A DNA stretch of 64,000 nucleotides from the NCBI GenBank assembly GCA_000961655.1, contig LADR01000008.1, positions 62,001 to 126,000 on the forward strand. The letters run 5' to 3'. Position numbers and translations under genes: made by a program. This stretch comes from Desulfatitalea sp. BRH_c12 (GTDB taxonomy: Bacteria > Desulfobacterota > Desulfobacteria > Desulfobacterales > Desulfosarcinaceae). This document shows, piece by piece, positions 39,712-49,039 of the stretch (positions are counted from its first letter, which is position 1; each line of letters starts with the position of its first letter). Below the pieces are notes generated by a model. It did no database searches. It saw only the letters and a list, made by a program, of their open reading frames with translations, and was not told the origin of the DNA.

Positions 39712-41677
39712 ATACTTTCTCCAACACGTATTGTGGCTGGATGATGGTTATTGCCGCTACTACGTGCAGGACAGACTCTGGAGCCACCAGGACATTGCGG
39801 ACGTCGAGACTGTGGTCTATAACCATGAACGCGATGCCGAGCAGATGTTGTGGGCCTGCGTCGAGCGCAACGCATCTTTTACCATCGGTCAACTGCGCTC
39901 CTTTCTGGCCGAGGATTGCCTGGGCCACTATCTGGTCTACAAAATGGAGGACCATGAGGTCATCCAAGCGGCAGCCGGTGAATTGACCCAATGGGCGTAT
40001 AAAGTGGTCATCGAACCGGGATTCGGCTGGGCCGTGCAGGTCGAACCGATGACCCAGAAGCCGGTCATCCCCATCTGCGTTGCACCCGTTCCCGATATCG
40101 ATGCGGCCCAGATAGACATTCAGGCGGATCTGGACGACCTGGTCGCCGAGCAGCAAAACAAGTACGACCAATGCGAAGCCATGCTGGCCAAGATGAGCCC
40201 TGCCGAACGAGCCGCGGCGTACGGCAAAAGGGCAGGCAAGGGCCTGTTCACCGATCCCATCGAGGATCTTGTCGGCTTTGCCAAGAAAGCACCGGCCTTT
40301 TACCTGACGATGTTGAAAAAAGAGTGGCGCGTCATCACGTTTCCGGCACGCGTGACGATCGCCGCCACCCGCTCGGCGCTGTCCTTGTGCATGGAACCGC
40401 TCCAGCAAGAGATCACCCAAGCGATCCGCCCATTTACACAGACCCGCGAACAAGCCCTGGCCATAGGATCGACCCTGTACATTCTGGCGACCGATGAACA
40501 AACCAACGCCATGCTGATGGATTTTGTCCGCCGCTACTGGGACGCCACTCACGCTTTGGAAAAAACCCATATGGGCGCCGCCCTATGCTCCGACACCACC
40601 ATGACCATCCTGTTCGCATTGATCAGCGGCGGCGTGGGCGCAGCGGCCAACATCATCACCAAGTCCCATCGCCTGACCCGCGTGGCCGACCGGCTGCAAA
40701 AACTGGCGTCGGCGCTCAAAAAAGTCGGCGCCCGATCCAAACTGCCCAAAGAAGAGATCCCCGGTACAAGCGCCGCCGCAAGTACGGGAAAAGCATCCCG
40801 CAAGAACGCCAAAGCCGATATGCCAGAGCCGGAACCGCCCAAGACGACCTCCACGGACACGAACGCGCCTGCTGCAAAGAAGCGCAAACCACCCGCCAGT
40901 TTGGACGAGGCCGTGGGCCGGCTCAAGCAAGCACGAAAGCGGCTGGAAATTGAAGGCTACAAACCCAAGTACACGGACGATCAACTCAAGGCCATGGCGG
41001 CAAAAGGAACTCTAAATGATCGTTTTGTAGTACGCTTTTTCGAAGATACATTCGCTAACGATAGAAATGGTCATTTAGGGCTGAAAACAGATGGCAAGGT
41101 TCGGTATTGGTCGACCACCTTCGATCAACTCGAAAACGCGGACACCGATCCCAAGCGTATTTCACAATGCCTGGGTTTGAAATACGATCCGAGCAAAAAC
41201 TATAAATTGGCGGTGATCGATACCACCGATGCCGCCAAATACAGCGACAGTTACACCATTATTCCAACCCATGAAAAGCTTGGGGCTTTTGCCATATCGG
41301 AATTGAAAGATATTCCCGCGGATAACATCCCCAAGGTCCTGAATGATGACTATGCCAAAGTGTATGCGAAGGCGTATGAGACGGCGAAAAACAAAGGGGT
41401 AGATATTAAAGATTCAATAGAAATAGATGCTTTTAGCAATAATTATTTTAGCGATCAGGATGCAAGTGATCTTTTTAAGGCACGAGTAGAAATCCAAACT
41501 CGTCTTGGCGCCAATGAATATTTTACCGGCAATGGGATTACAGCTTATACAGGTAAAGAGTGCAGCAACACTTACGGGGTAGTAGAGTCCTTCACCTATG
41601 ATAAAAACCCTCAAACAATCGGCATAATGCTGGCTGATGGCCGCATGAAAATGCTTGATACCAGTGTAGTTAAGTAA
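39695..41677 (+). CDS. Putative T6SS effector with C-terminal toxin module
   Basis: The 660-residue protein matches no family I can name. Residues 1 to about 150 form a conserved-looking domain without known motifs. A helical region with a glycine-rich hydrophobic segment (TILFALISGGVGAAANII, about residues 308-325) follows, as seen in membrane-crossing parts of T6SS effectors, then a Pro/Lys-rich linker (about 355-410). Residues about 465-660 are the toxin candidate. Evidence for this role: the gene overlaps tssH, the C-terminal part alone is duplicated twice downstream, and each copy is followed by a related small gene of immunity type. The toxin activity is not recognisable. The codon use of the last 200 codons is more AT-rich than the N-terminal part. 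Confidence 0.7.
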   Translation: MSRYSKYFLQHVLWLDDGYCRYYVQDRLWSHQDIADVETVVYNHERDAEQMLWACVERNASFTIGQLRSFLAEDCLGHYLVYKMEDHEVIQAAAGELTQWAYKVVIEPGFGWAVQVEPMTQKPVIPICVAPVPDIDAAQIDIQADLDDLVAEQQNKYDQCEAMLAKMSPAERAAAYGKRAGKGLFTDPIEDLVGFAKKAPAFYLTMLKKEWRVITFPARVTIAATRSALSLCMEPLQQEITQAIRPFTQTREQALAIGSTLYILATDEQTNAMLMDFVRRYWDATHALEKTHMGAALCSDTTMTILFALISGGVGAAANIITKSHRLTRVADRLQKLASALKKVGARSKLPKEEIPGTSAAASTGKASRKNAKADMPEPEPPKTTSTDTNAPAAKKRKPPASLDEAVGRLKQARKRLEIEGYKPKYTDDQLKAMAAKGTLNDRFVVRFFEDTFANDRNGHLGLKTDGKVRYWSTTFDQLENADTDPKRISQCLGLKYDPSKNYKLAVIDTTDAAKYSDSYTIIPTHEKLGAFAISELKDIPADNIPKVLNDDYAKVYAKAYETAKNKGVDIKDSIEIDAFSNNYFSDQDASDLFKARVEIQTRLGANEYFTGNGITAYTGKECSNTYGVVESFTYDKNPQTIGIMLADGRMKMLDTSVVK

Positions 41678-41689
41678 GGGAGTAATATA

Positions 41690-42196
41690 ATGATAGAGAA
41701 ATTCAGCCTAATCAATCCGGATCACCTGACCCCCGGTACCCGTTTTTTAAAAAAATTTGAAAATCCGTGTTTTAAGGGCAAAGAAGAATTTTATTTTAAA
41801 AAGGCTAACCACCTCATCATTTACATCCGAAAATTAGTAACCTGGAAAAAACCTGGTATAATTGAAACCCAAATCGAAATTCCGGCCTCAGCCATACAAT
41901 GGATTGTAGACACCATTGAGATCAAGTTTTTCAAACCTCACGCGCAAGGTGGATTGCCGATAGATAAATTCCACTACATCGAAAAAATCGAAGGTGAAGA
42001 ATTGATGATAGCCCGTGGCGTCTCTATTGGCGGTGAAAATATCGCTGGGTATAAGCTCATCAATTTGAGCCGAAATAGTTATATTTTAACTACTTCAAAA
42101 CAAGAATTTGCCATGCCCGATCCCTTTTTGTTCGAGCATGGCTTGATGGACTTTTTAAAAGACCTTGGCGCAAAAATCAGCGAAGGTAAAATATAG
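41690..42196 (+). CDS. Candidate immunity protein 1
   Basis: This 168-residue cytosolic-looking protein starts 12 bases after the putative effector, with ribosome site AAGGGAG. It is unlike any family I can name. Its C-terminal two-thirds (from IQWIVDTIEIKFF) is almost identical to the two later copies, whereas the first 65 residues differ markedly (for example GIIETQIEIP against TGVTELLADQIEIP). A conserved body with a variable N-terminus fits an immunity protein matched to a changing toxin. AT-rich composition points to transfer. Confidence 0.65.
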   Translation: MIEKFSLINPDHLTPGTRFLKKFENPCFKGKEEFYFKKANHLIIYIRKLVTWKKPGIIETQIEIPASAIQWIVDTIEIKFFKPHAQGGLPIDKFHYIEKIEGEELMIARGVSIGGENIAGYKLINLSRNSYILTTSKQEFAMPDPFLFEHGLMDFLKDLGAKISEGKI

Positions 42197-42254
42197 ATCT
42201 GCATTATCAGTGATTTCAATTGCGCCAAGCGAAAATTCTTAACGGAGAAAAACC

Positions 42255-42530
42255 ATGGCCCTTTCGCAACAGCACCGGATGATAAGAATTGCCACCCCAC
42301 TGGGTGAAGACGCTTTCATCGTATTATCGTTTAGCGGCGTTGAAGGAATTTCGCGGTACGTTAACTTCGCCCTTATGCTGGCCTCGGGAAAAAACGACAT
42401 CACCTTTGACCAGCTTGCCGGCAAAAATGTGACCGTGGGCATTGCTTCCTCGGATGGAAAGAACGCTTTCTCAACGGGATCATCGTGGAATTCATGCCCA
42501 TGGAGACCTCCGTCAAAGGCGGCACCAGTT
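42255..42530 (+). pseudogene. vgrG 5' stub 1 (frameshifted and truncated)
   Basis: The first 90 or so codons copy the start of the intact vgrG at 45143, including the ribosome site CGGAGAAAAACC before the ATG. A missing A in the GGAAAAGAACG stretch (here GGAAAGAACG near 42458) shifts the frame, and the vgrG similarity stops at the REP element starting 42531. The stub lacks the gp27/gp5 body and cannot make a spike. Confidence 0.85.
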
Positions 42531-42637
42531 GTAGGGTGGGCACTGCCCACCACCATAGGCGCAAACTATTAAACAACATCATAGGTTTCCCGGCCAAGCG
42601 GCGGCCAATTGGAGATGGTGGGCGATGCCCACCCTAC
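42531..42637. repeat. REP/BIME palindrome pair 1
   Basis: GTAGGGTGGGCACTGCCCAC (from 42531) and its inverted partner, ending GCCCACCCTAC at 42637, enclose a 60-base spacer. Each half is itself a palindrome (GTGGGC/GCCCAC), the layout of a bacterial interspersed mosaic element. It sits exactly at the junction between the vgrG stub and the duplicated effector C-terminus. Confidence 0.85.
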
Positions 42638-42969
42638 CTGGCTATGCCAAAGTGTATGCGAAGGCGTATGAGACGGCGAAAAACAAAGGGGTAGATATTA
42701 AAGATTCAATAGAAATAGATGCTTTTAGCAATAGTTATATTAGCGATCAGGATGCAAGTGATCTTTTTAAAGCGCGAGTAAAAATCCAAACTCGTCTTTG
42801 CGCCAATGAATATGTTACCGGCAACGGGATCACAGCCTATACAGGTAAAGAGTTCAGCAACGCTTACGGGGTAGTAGAGACTTTCACCTATGACAAAAAC
42901 CCTCAAACAATCGGCAAAATGCTGGCAGATGGCCGCATGAAAATGCTTGATACCCATCCGGTGCAATGA
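42638..42969 (+). pseudogene. Orphan effector C-terminus 1
   Basis: About 109 codons match residues 551-660 of the effector at 39695 (starting at YAKVYAKAYETAKNKG) with few changes. There is no delivery domain. The only ATG in frame (42625) lies inside the REP element, so translation is doubtful; it is probably a silent cassette or remnant. The last residues read DTHPVQ instead of DTSVVK, as in the third copy. An immunity-type gene follows 9 bases later. Confidence 0.75.
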
Positions 42970-42978
42970 AGGTGCAAG

Positions 42979-43497
42979 ATGATGAAAAAAAAATTTAGCC
43001 TCATTAATCCTGACAATCTCGTCCCAGACACAACATTTTTAAGAAGGTTTGATCATCCCCTATTTAAGGGAAAAGAGATCGATTTTTTTAAAAAAAACAA
43101 CCATATCATTATCTATAATCAGGAATGGTTTACCTGGAAAACGACTGGAGTCACCGAATTGCTTGCTGACCAGATAGAAATACCTGCTCCGGCAATACAA
43201 TGGATTGTAGACACCATTGAGATCAAGTTTTTCAAGCCTCCCGCGCAAGGTGGATTGCCAATAGATAAATTCCACCACATCGAAAAAATTGAAGGTGAAG
43301 AATTGATGATAGCCCGTGGCGTCTCCATTGGCGGTGAGAATATTGGTGGATATGAGCTCATCAATTTGAGCCGAAATAGTTATATTTTAACTACTTCAAA
43401 ACAAGAATTTGCCATGCCCGATCCCTTTTTGTTCGAGCATGGCTTGATGGACTTTTTAAAAGACCTTGGCGCAAAAATCAGCGAAGGTACAATATAG
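42979..43497 (+). CDS. Candidate immunity protein 2
   Basis: This 172-residue protein is nearly identical to candidate immunity protein 3 (44566) and shares only its C-terminal two-thirds with candidate 1. It begins MMKKKFSLINPDNLVP, 9 bases after the orphan effector end. It remains intact although its toxin partner is only a fragment, the pattern expected when immunity to a former or sibling toxin is kept. Confidence 0.65.
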   Translation: MMKKKFSLINPDNLVPDTTFLRRFDHPLFKGKEIDFFKKNNHIIIYNQEWFTWKTTGVTELLADQIEIPAPAIQWIVDTIEIKFFKPPAQGGLPIDKFHHIEKIEGEELMIARGVSIGGENIGGYELINLSRNSYILTTSKQEFAMPDPFLFEHGLMDFLKDLGAKISEGTI

Positions 43498-43555
43498 ATC
43501 TGCATTATCAGTGATTTCAATTGCGCCAAGCGAAAATTCTTAACGGAGAAAAACC

Positions 43556-43831
43556 ATGGCCCTTTTGCAACAGCACCGGATGATAAGAATTGCCACCCCA
43601 CTGGGTGAAGACGCTTTTATCGTATTATCGTTAAGCGGCGTTGAAGGAATTTCGCGGGACGTTAACTTCGCCCTTACGCTGGCCTCGGAAAAAAACGACA
43701 TCACCTTTGACCAACTTGCCGGCAAAAATGTGACCGTGGGCATTGCTTCCTCGGATGGAAAGAACGCTTTCTCAACGGGATCATCGTGGAATTCATATCC
43801 ATGGAGACATCCGTCCAAGGCGGCATCAGTT
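43556..43831 (+). pseudogene. vgrG 5' stub 2 (frameshifted and truncated)
   Basis: A second copy of the vgrG start, closer to the intact gene than stub 1 (MALLQQHRMIRIATPLGED). It carries the same one-base deletion as stub 1 and is likewise cut at a REP element (43832). The shared deletion shows that the two stubs descend from one another or from one broken ancestor. Confidence 0.85.
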
Positions 43832-43955
43832 GTAGGGTGGGCACTGCCCACCACCATAGGCGCAACTATTAAAACAACATCATCGGTTCCTGACACTAAT
43901 CCTGCCCAAGCGGCGGCCAAGTGGAGAATCACATGGTGGGCGATGCCCACCCTAC
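43832..43955. repeat. REP/BIME palindrome pair 2
   Basis: The same two inverted REP halves as at 42531-42637, with a longer spacer of the same sequence type (extra bases TGACACTAATCCTG). It again joins a vgrG stub to a copy of the effector C-terminus, here at an earlier effector position. Confidence 0.85.
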
Positions 43956-44556
43956 CTGGCTGAAAACAGATGGCAAGGTTCGGTATTGGTCGACCACCTT
44001 CGATCAACTCGAAAACGCGGACACCGATCCCAAGCGTATTTCACAATGCCTGGGTTTGAAATACGATCCGAGCAAAAACTATAAATTGGCGGTGATCGAT
44101 ACCACCGATGCCGCCAAATACAGCGACAGTTATACCATTATCCCCACCCATGAAAAACTTGGAATGTTTGCTGCATCAGAATTAAAAGATATTCCTCAAG
44201 ATAAAATAGCCAAAGTTCTGAACAATGAATACTCGGGCGAGTACGCTCGGGCTGTGGGAGCCGCTAAAAAGGATGGCCTAGACATTAGAAATACGGAGCA
44301 CCTAAAGCGTTTTTCAAATAAATACTTTGATGATTATTATTCACGTGTTTTATTTAAGACTCGCGCAAAAATTCAAACTCGTCTTGGTGCCAATGAATAT
44401 TTTACTGGCAATGGGATTACAACTTATACAGGTAAAGAGTGCAGCAACGCTTACGGGGTAGTAGAGACTTTCACCTATGACAAAAACCCTCAAACAATCG
44501 GCAAAATGCTGGCAGATGGCCGCATGAAAATGCTTGATACCCATCCGGTGCAATGA
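43956..44556 (+). pseudogene. Orphan effector C-terminus 2 (mosaic)
   Basis: About 199 codons match effector residues from about 465 (LKTDGKVRYWSTTFDQLEN) to the end. The first 80 and the last 65 codons are nearly identical to the parent, but the middle (from EKLGMFAASELKDIPQDK to KYFDDYYSRVLFKTRAK) differs at most positions. No delivery domain and no proper start are seen; a GTG at 43921 in the REP spacer would be required. This is a tip cassette with a changed central section. Confidence 0.75.
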
Positions 44557-44565
44557 AGGTGCAAG

Positions 44566-45084
44566 ATGATGAAAAAAAAATTTAGCCTCATTAATCCTGA
44601 CAATCTCGTCCCAGACACAACATTTTTAAGAAGGTTTGATCATCCCCTATTTAAGGGAAAAGAGATCGATTTTTTTAAAAAAAACAACCATATCATTATC
44701 TATAATCAGGAATGGTTTACCTGGAAAACGACTGGAGTCACCGAATTGCTTGCTGACCAGATAGAAATACCTGCTCCGGCAATACAATGGATTGTAGACA
44801 CCATTGAGATAAAGTTTTTCAAATCTCCCGCGCAAGGGGGATTGCAGATAGATAAATTCCACCACATCGAAAAAATTGAAGGTGAAGAATTGATGATAGC
44901 CCGTGGCGTCTCCATTGGCGGTGAGAATATTGGTGGATATGAGCTCATCAATTTGAGCCGAAATAGTTATATTTTAACTACTTCAAAACAAGAATTTGCC
45001 ATGCCCGATCCCTTTTTGTTCGAGCATGGCTTGATGGACTTTTTAAAAGACCTTGGCGCAAAAATCAGCGAAGGTACAATATAG
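44566..45084 (+). CDS. Candidate immunity protein 3
   Basis: The 172 residues are identical to candidate immunity protein 2 except near residues 79-87 (KSPAQGGLQ instead of KPPAQGGLP). It lies 9 bases after orphan effector end 2 and 58 before the intact vgrG. Near-identity with copy 2 over the gene and both flanks indicates a recent duplication. Confidence 0.65.
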   Translation: MMKKKFSLINPDNLVPDTTFLRRFDHPLFKGKEIDFFKKNNHIIIYNQEWFTWKTTGVTELLADQIEIPAPAIQWIVDTIEIKFFKSPAQGGLQIDKFHHIEKIEGEELMIARGVSIGGENIGGYELINLSRNSYILTTSKQEFAMPDPFLFEHGLMDFLKDLGAKISEGTI

Positions 45085-45142
45085 ATCTGCATTATCAGTG
45101 ATTTCAATTGCGCCAAGCGAAAATTCTTAACGGAGAAAAACC

Positions 45143-46978
45143 ATGGCCCTTTTGCAACAGCACCGGATGATAAGAATTGCCACCCCACTGGGTGAAGACG
45201 CTTTTATCGTATTATCGTTAAGCGGCGTTGAAGGAATTTCGCGGGACGTTAACTTCGCCCTTACGCTGGCCTCGGAAAAAAACGACATCACCTTTGACCA
45301 ACTTGCCGGCAAAAATGTGACCGTGGGCATTGCTTCCTCGAATGGAAAAGAACGTTTTTTCAATGGGATCATCGTGGAATTCATGCCCATGGAGACCTCC
45401 GTCAAAGGCGGCATCAGCAAATACCACGCCGTGATGGTTCCGGCCTTGTGGGTTTTGAACAAGTGCGTGGATTGCAGAATTTTTCAAGACACCTCTGTGC
45501 CGGATATTATCAAACAGGTGTTGGCCGCCTTGCCCGGCAAGGGCGTTTCGCAAACGATCGACTACCGCATGGAACTTACCGGCACTTACGCGCCCAAGGC
45601 GTATTGCGTGCAGTACAATGAAACCGATCTGAATTTCATCAATCGCTTGTGCGAGTACGAAGGCATCTTCTACTTTTTCGAACATGAAAACAAAAAACAC
45701 ACCCTGGTTTTTGCCGATAAAGCCGATAAGCATAAGCCGTTTATGGCAGGGAGTACACCGAAAGTGATTTTTCAAAGTCCACGGGGCGGCCATCTGGACA
45801 AGGAGGTCATCACGGCCCTTCACTCCATCAACCGCCTGATGACGGGCAAATACATGGCCAGGGATTACAATTTTACCATACCCAACAATGACATGACCGT
45901 GAAGTACACCACGGTAGCCGCAAAACCCACCTGCGAAGGCGAAATTTATGAGTATCCAGGTGGTTATGCCGTTACCGAAGGCGAAGGCAATACGCTGGCC
46001 CACATCCGCATGCAGGCAAACGATGCGCAGACGATTATGCTGCACGGTCAAAGCACTATCCGCGGCTTTGTGCCGGGCTGCAAATTTATACTTTCGGACC
46101 ACCCCCTGGAAGATATGAATGGCAAGGAATACGTTTTAACCAAGGTGCGCCATGAGGCCAAACAGGATATCAGCACCGGCGCACCCGACGGTGATGTGTA
46201 TTATAACCTTTTTTCGTGCATTCCTTATGACTCGCAATTTCGTCCCCAATGCCGTCACCGCCGGCCGACGATCCCCGGCAGCCAGACCGCCATCGTGACC
46301 GGTCCCAAGGACGAGGAGATTCACACCGACGAACATGGGCGCGTCAAAGTAAAATTTCACTGGGACCGGCGCGGTGATCACAATAACGACGGCAATATGT
46401 CCTGCTGGATACGGGTTTCCCAGAACTGGGCCGGGGCGCGATGGGGCGCCATTCACATTCCGCGGGTGGGACAGGAAGTAATTGTCAACTTCCTGGACGG
46501 CGATCCGGATCGGCCCATCATCACCGGCCGGGTCTATCACGGCTTGAACCTGCCGCCCTACGATCTTCCCGCCGAAAAGACCAAAAGCACGATCAAATCC
46601 AACTCCACCAAAGGAGGCGATGGCAACGCCAACGAAATCCGCTTCGAGGATCTCAAGGGCTCGGAAGAGTTCTTCACCCACGCGGCCAAGGACCGTAACG
46701 AAGTCGTGGAAAACGACATGCGCACCGAAGTCAAACGCAACCAGTTCATAGTCGTGGAAAAAAACCGCAGCGTTACCGTTGCCAGCGGCAACGAAACCGT
46801 GGCTGTCCAAAACGGCACGCGCGATGTGTCCGTCACGTCCAACGAAACGCATGCCAACGCAGCCAACTATAACCACAAGGTGAGCGGCAATTACACCTTG
46901 AAAGTAAACGGCAACATTAAAATCGATGCCTCGGGCCTGGTTACCATATCCGGATCTAAAATCATCTTGAATGGCTGA
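45143..46978 (+). CDS. vgrG: VgrG, T6SS spike protein (TssI)
   Basis: This 611-residue trimeric spike tip of the Hcp tube has a gp27-like part (residues 1 to about 380, with YCVQYNETDLNFINRLCEYEG and IFYFFEH), then the gp5 OB-fold (IVTGPKDEEIHTDEHGRVKVKFHWDR; SQNWAGARWGAIHIPRVGQEV) and a needle of repeated beta strands ending in VTISGSKIILNG. There is no C-terminal effector extension, so cargo must bind separately or via PAAR. It is the only complete vgrG here; two broken 5' copies precede it. Confidence 0.96.
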   Translation: MALLQQHRMIRIATPLGEDAFIVLSLSGVEGISRDVNFALTLASEKNDITFDQLAGKNVTVGIASSNGKERFFNGIIVEFMPMETSVKGGISKYHAVMVPALWVLNKCVDCRIFQDTSVPDIIKQVLAALPGKGVSQTIDYRMELTGTYAPKAYCVQYNETDLNFINRLCEYEGIFYFFEHENKKHTLVFADKADKHKPFMAGSTPKVIFQSPRGGHLDKEVITALHSINRLMTGKYMARDYNFTIPNNDMTVKYTTVAAKPTCEGEIYEYPGGYAVTEGEGNTLAHIRMQANDAQTIMLHGQSTIRGFVPGCKFILSDHPLEDMNGKEYVLTKVRHEAKQDISTGAPDGDVYYNLFSCIPYDSQFRPQCRHRRPTIPGSQTAIVTGPKDEEIHTDEHGRVKVKFHWDRRGDHNNDGNMSCWIRVSQNWAGARWGAIHIPRVGQEVIVNFLDGDPDRPIITGRVYHGLNLPPYDLPAEKTKSTIKSNSTKGGDGNANEIRFEDLKGSEEFFTHAAKDRNEVVENDMRTEVKRNQFIVVEKNRSVTVASGNETVAVQNGTRDVSVTSNETHANAANYNHKVSGNYTLKVNGNIKIDASGLVTISGSKIILNG

Positions 46979-47088
46979 GCCCGGCACACTGGGATCAAGC
47001 GAGGGGCTCGATCCCTCCTTGCGTTGCTTTGATCGGCAATGAGAATCAACGCATTTTCGACGACACCATCAACCTTAAAGGACAGCGT

Positions 47089-47901
47089 ATGCCGGCCCCC
47101 TTACCCACAGCCCTTAGCAACACCGCCAAACGGATCTTCTCCGGACAAGGGATTAAACTTCCCGTGAACTGGCACGACATGGGACCGAACTATCCGCAAG
47201 CGTTCACGCCATCCGAGTTGACCACCCAGAGCAATGCGCCCACCAACTTGTTTCAGGAACCCACGCTGAACCGTTACCATACCAGCTCGGCACGCACGGT
47301 CGGCCGCGCCATGGAAAAGTATATCGATGGCGTTTGCGCCGCCATCGCCGATGGCATCGATAAGTGGATGCGCATGGCCTCGGTGGTCGCGGTCACCATC
47401 AACGGTCCGATCGGCACCTTGCTGCCCGGTGGCGTAACCGGCCCGTTGCTGACGCCCTTGATTTTTGCAAAAGCGCCGCGCAAAACCGAACTTGAAACAG
47501 AATACAGCAACGCCATCGCCGTGGCGGTCGGCAACGGCTGGTTGCATTGGCAACAAGGCTTATGCGGTGTGCTCACCTATCCTTTGTTTGCCGCCGCTCC
47601 CATGCCCATGGCGCCGCCGACGCCCAATGTGCCCTCGGCGCTGATTACGTGCGGATCCTCGGGAGAAGGCCAGCTGTCCCCGGGGGCGCTTAAAAATGCC
47701 ATGGCCGCGGCCATGAAAGACGACGGCCAGCATGCCGCCACGCTCTTTGATGCTGTGGCCCAATCGTTTTACGCCCATTTTCAAACCTTCAAAACCAGTA
47801 CGCTGCTGACCAACATCATCGGCACCGGTCCGGTGACCCTGCCGCCCAGCGGGCCGGTGACCGGGGGAAGCGTTATCCCGACACCGGGGAATTTCATTTA
47901 A
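47089..47901 (+). CDS. Unknown protein of the VgrG/PAAR locus
   Basis: This 270-residue protein starts at the ATG at 47089 after AAAGGACAG; an upstream in-frame start at 47029 is less likely. I recognise no family. It contains a hydrophobic Gly/Pro-rich stretch (VVAVTINGPIGTLLPGGVTG) and a Pro-rich section (APMPMAPPTPNVPSA). It is followed without a gap by the DUF2169 gene (TAA directly followed by ATG). Placement between vgrG and the PAAR/DUF2169/Rhs genes suggests a spike- or cargo-loading role. Confidence 0.6.
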   Translation: MPAPLPTALSNTAKRIFSGQGIKLPVNWHDMGPNYPQAFTPSELTTQSNAPTNLFQEPTLNRYHTSSARTVGRAMEKYIDGVCAAIADGIDKWMRMASVVAVTINGPIGTLLPGGVTGPLLTPLIFAKAPRKTELETEYSNAIAVAVGNGWLHWQQGLCGVLTYPLFAAAPMPMAPPTPNVPSALITCGSSGEGQLSPGALKNAMAAAMKDDGQHAATLFDAVAQSFYAHFQTFKTSTLLTNIIGTGPVTLPPSGPVTGGSVIPTPGNFI

Positions 47902-48921
47902 ATGAAACTCGATCACCCAGCCCTTATTGATTCCGCGGCCTTGCCTTTGATTGGCCCGAACGGCGATAACCTGCTTGTGGTTATTGCAAAAGGCACGTTT
48001 ACGTTTCATTCCGGCCGCAGCGAACCGGCCGAAGAAGTCATTCCGATCGCCTACGGCGATCTCTTCGATGATGATATCGGCGCCATCCGGTATGAATCCG
48101 ATATCCTGCCGCCTAAGCCGCGCACCGATATCATTTTATGCGCAAGCGCCTATGCGCCGGGCGGCAAACCGACGCAATCGGTAGCGGTGGCCCTTAAAGT
48201 CGGCAAAGTAGAAAAACGGATCATGGTTTTTGGCGACCGCTTCTGGAATTATGCCGGTGTCTTAAGCCGCACCTATGCCATCACCGCAACCAAACCGTTT
48301 ACGCAGCGGCCGATCGTTTACGAAGACGCCTTCGGGGGCATCGATGCGATCACCGGTCAATACTGCGCCGAAAACCTGGTTGGCAAAGGTTTTTATACCG
48401 TCACATCCAAGCATCATCTGGCCGGCAAGCCCCTGCCTTGCATCGAGGACCCGCGCCATTTGATCCGCCATATTAACGATCGGCCACCACCGGTTGGCTT
48501 TGGCGTATACAACCGCGCCTGGCAACCGCGCGCTGCCTATGCGGGCACCTATGATCAAAGCTGGCGCAAGGGCCGTTGCCCCCTGCCTCCCAAGGATTTC
48601 GATGCCCGCTTTTACAACAGCGCCCATCCGGATTTACAAGCCGACGGCTACCTTCAGGGCAACGAAGCAGTAGTCTTAAGCAATCTGACACCCGAGGGCA
48701 GCACCGTTTTTCATTTACCCAACGTGACGCTTTTCTGCCAAATCGCCCACAGAACCGATCACAAGCACGAAGAAAACAAAATCCGCAGGATGAACCTGGA
48801 TACCTTGTTCATCGAACCGGATAAAAAGCACTTCTGCATCGTCTGGCGAACCGCAGTCAGTTTAATCGGATTCGCCACAACCGATATCGTCCAAGTAACC
48901 ATTGGCTTAAAACAAGGATAA
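47902..48921 (+). CDS. DUF2169 protein, T6SS-associated
   Basis: This 339-residue cytosolic protein has the DUF2169 signatures PPKPRTDIILCASAYAPGG and MVFGDRFWNYAGV, plus FGGIDAITGQYCAENLVGKG-type loops. DUF2169 genes commonly accompany PAAR and effector genes in T6SS loci and are thought to be adaptors or chaperones for loading. It sits directly behind the unknown gene and 118 bases before the PAAR gene. Confidence 0.82.
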   Translation: MKLDHPALIDSAALPLIGPNGDNLLVVIAKGTFTFHSGRSEPAEEVIPIAYGDLFDDDIGAIRYESDILPPKPRTDIILCASAYAPGGKPTQSVAVALKVGKVEKRIMVFGDRFWNYAGVLSRTYAITATKPFTQRPIVYEDAFGGIDAITGQYCAENLVGKGFYTVTSKHHLAGKPLPCIEDPRHLIRHINDRPPPVGFGVYNRAWQPRAAYAGTYDQSWRKGRCPLPPKDFDARFYNSAHPDLQADGYLQGNEAVVLSNLTPEGSTVFHLPNVTLFCQIAHRTDHKHEENKIRRMNLDTLFIEPDKKHFCIVWRTAVSLIGFATTDIVQVTIGLKQG

Positions 48922-49039
48922 GACCAGGAAACGTGAACCAATACCGCGTTCAAAACACCAAACTGCAAAAAATAGCACGCAAGAACTCCCCCTTCCGCAA
49001 CGGGAAGGAGAGGAGAAATTTGGAAAAGGAGCATTTCCC

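Larger units (their letters stand above)
41088..45400 (+). repeat. Tandem array of effector-tip / immunity / vgrG-head units
   Basis: Three units in direct orientation: unit 1 from the effector end through 42530, unit 2 42638-43831, unit 3 43956 into the intact vgrG at 45143. Each has effector C-terminus, immunity-type gene and vgrG start in the same order with the same short spacers. Units 1-2 and 2-3 are separated by the BIME pairs. Only the first effector and the last vgrG are complete, so the array looks like repeated duplication of the segment between these two genes. Confidence 0.85.

Noticed and set aside
42625-42969. Functional 114-residue toxin gene
   Set aside because: Its only ATG lies inside the REP palindrome and it lacks any delivery domain; more likely an orphan tip.
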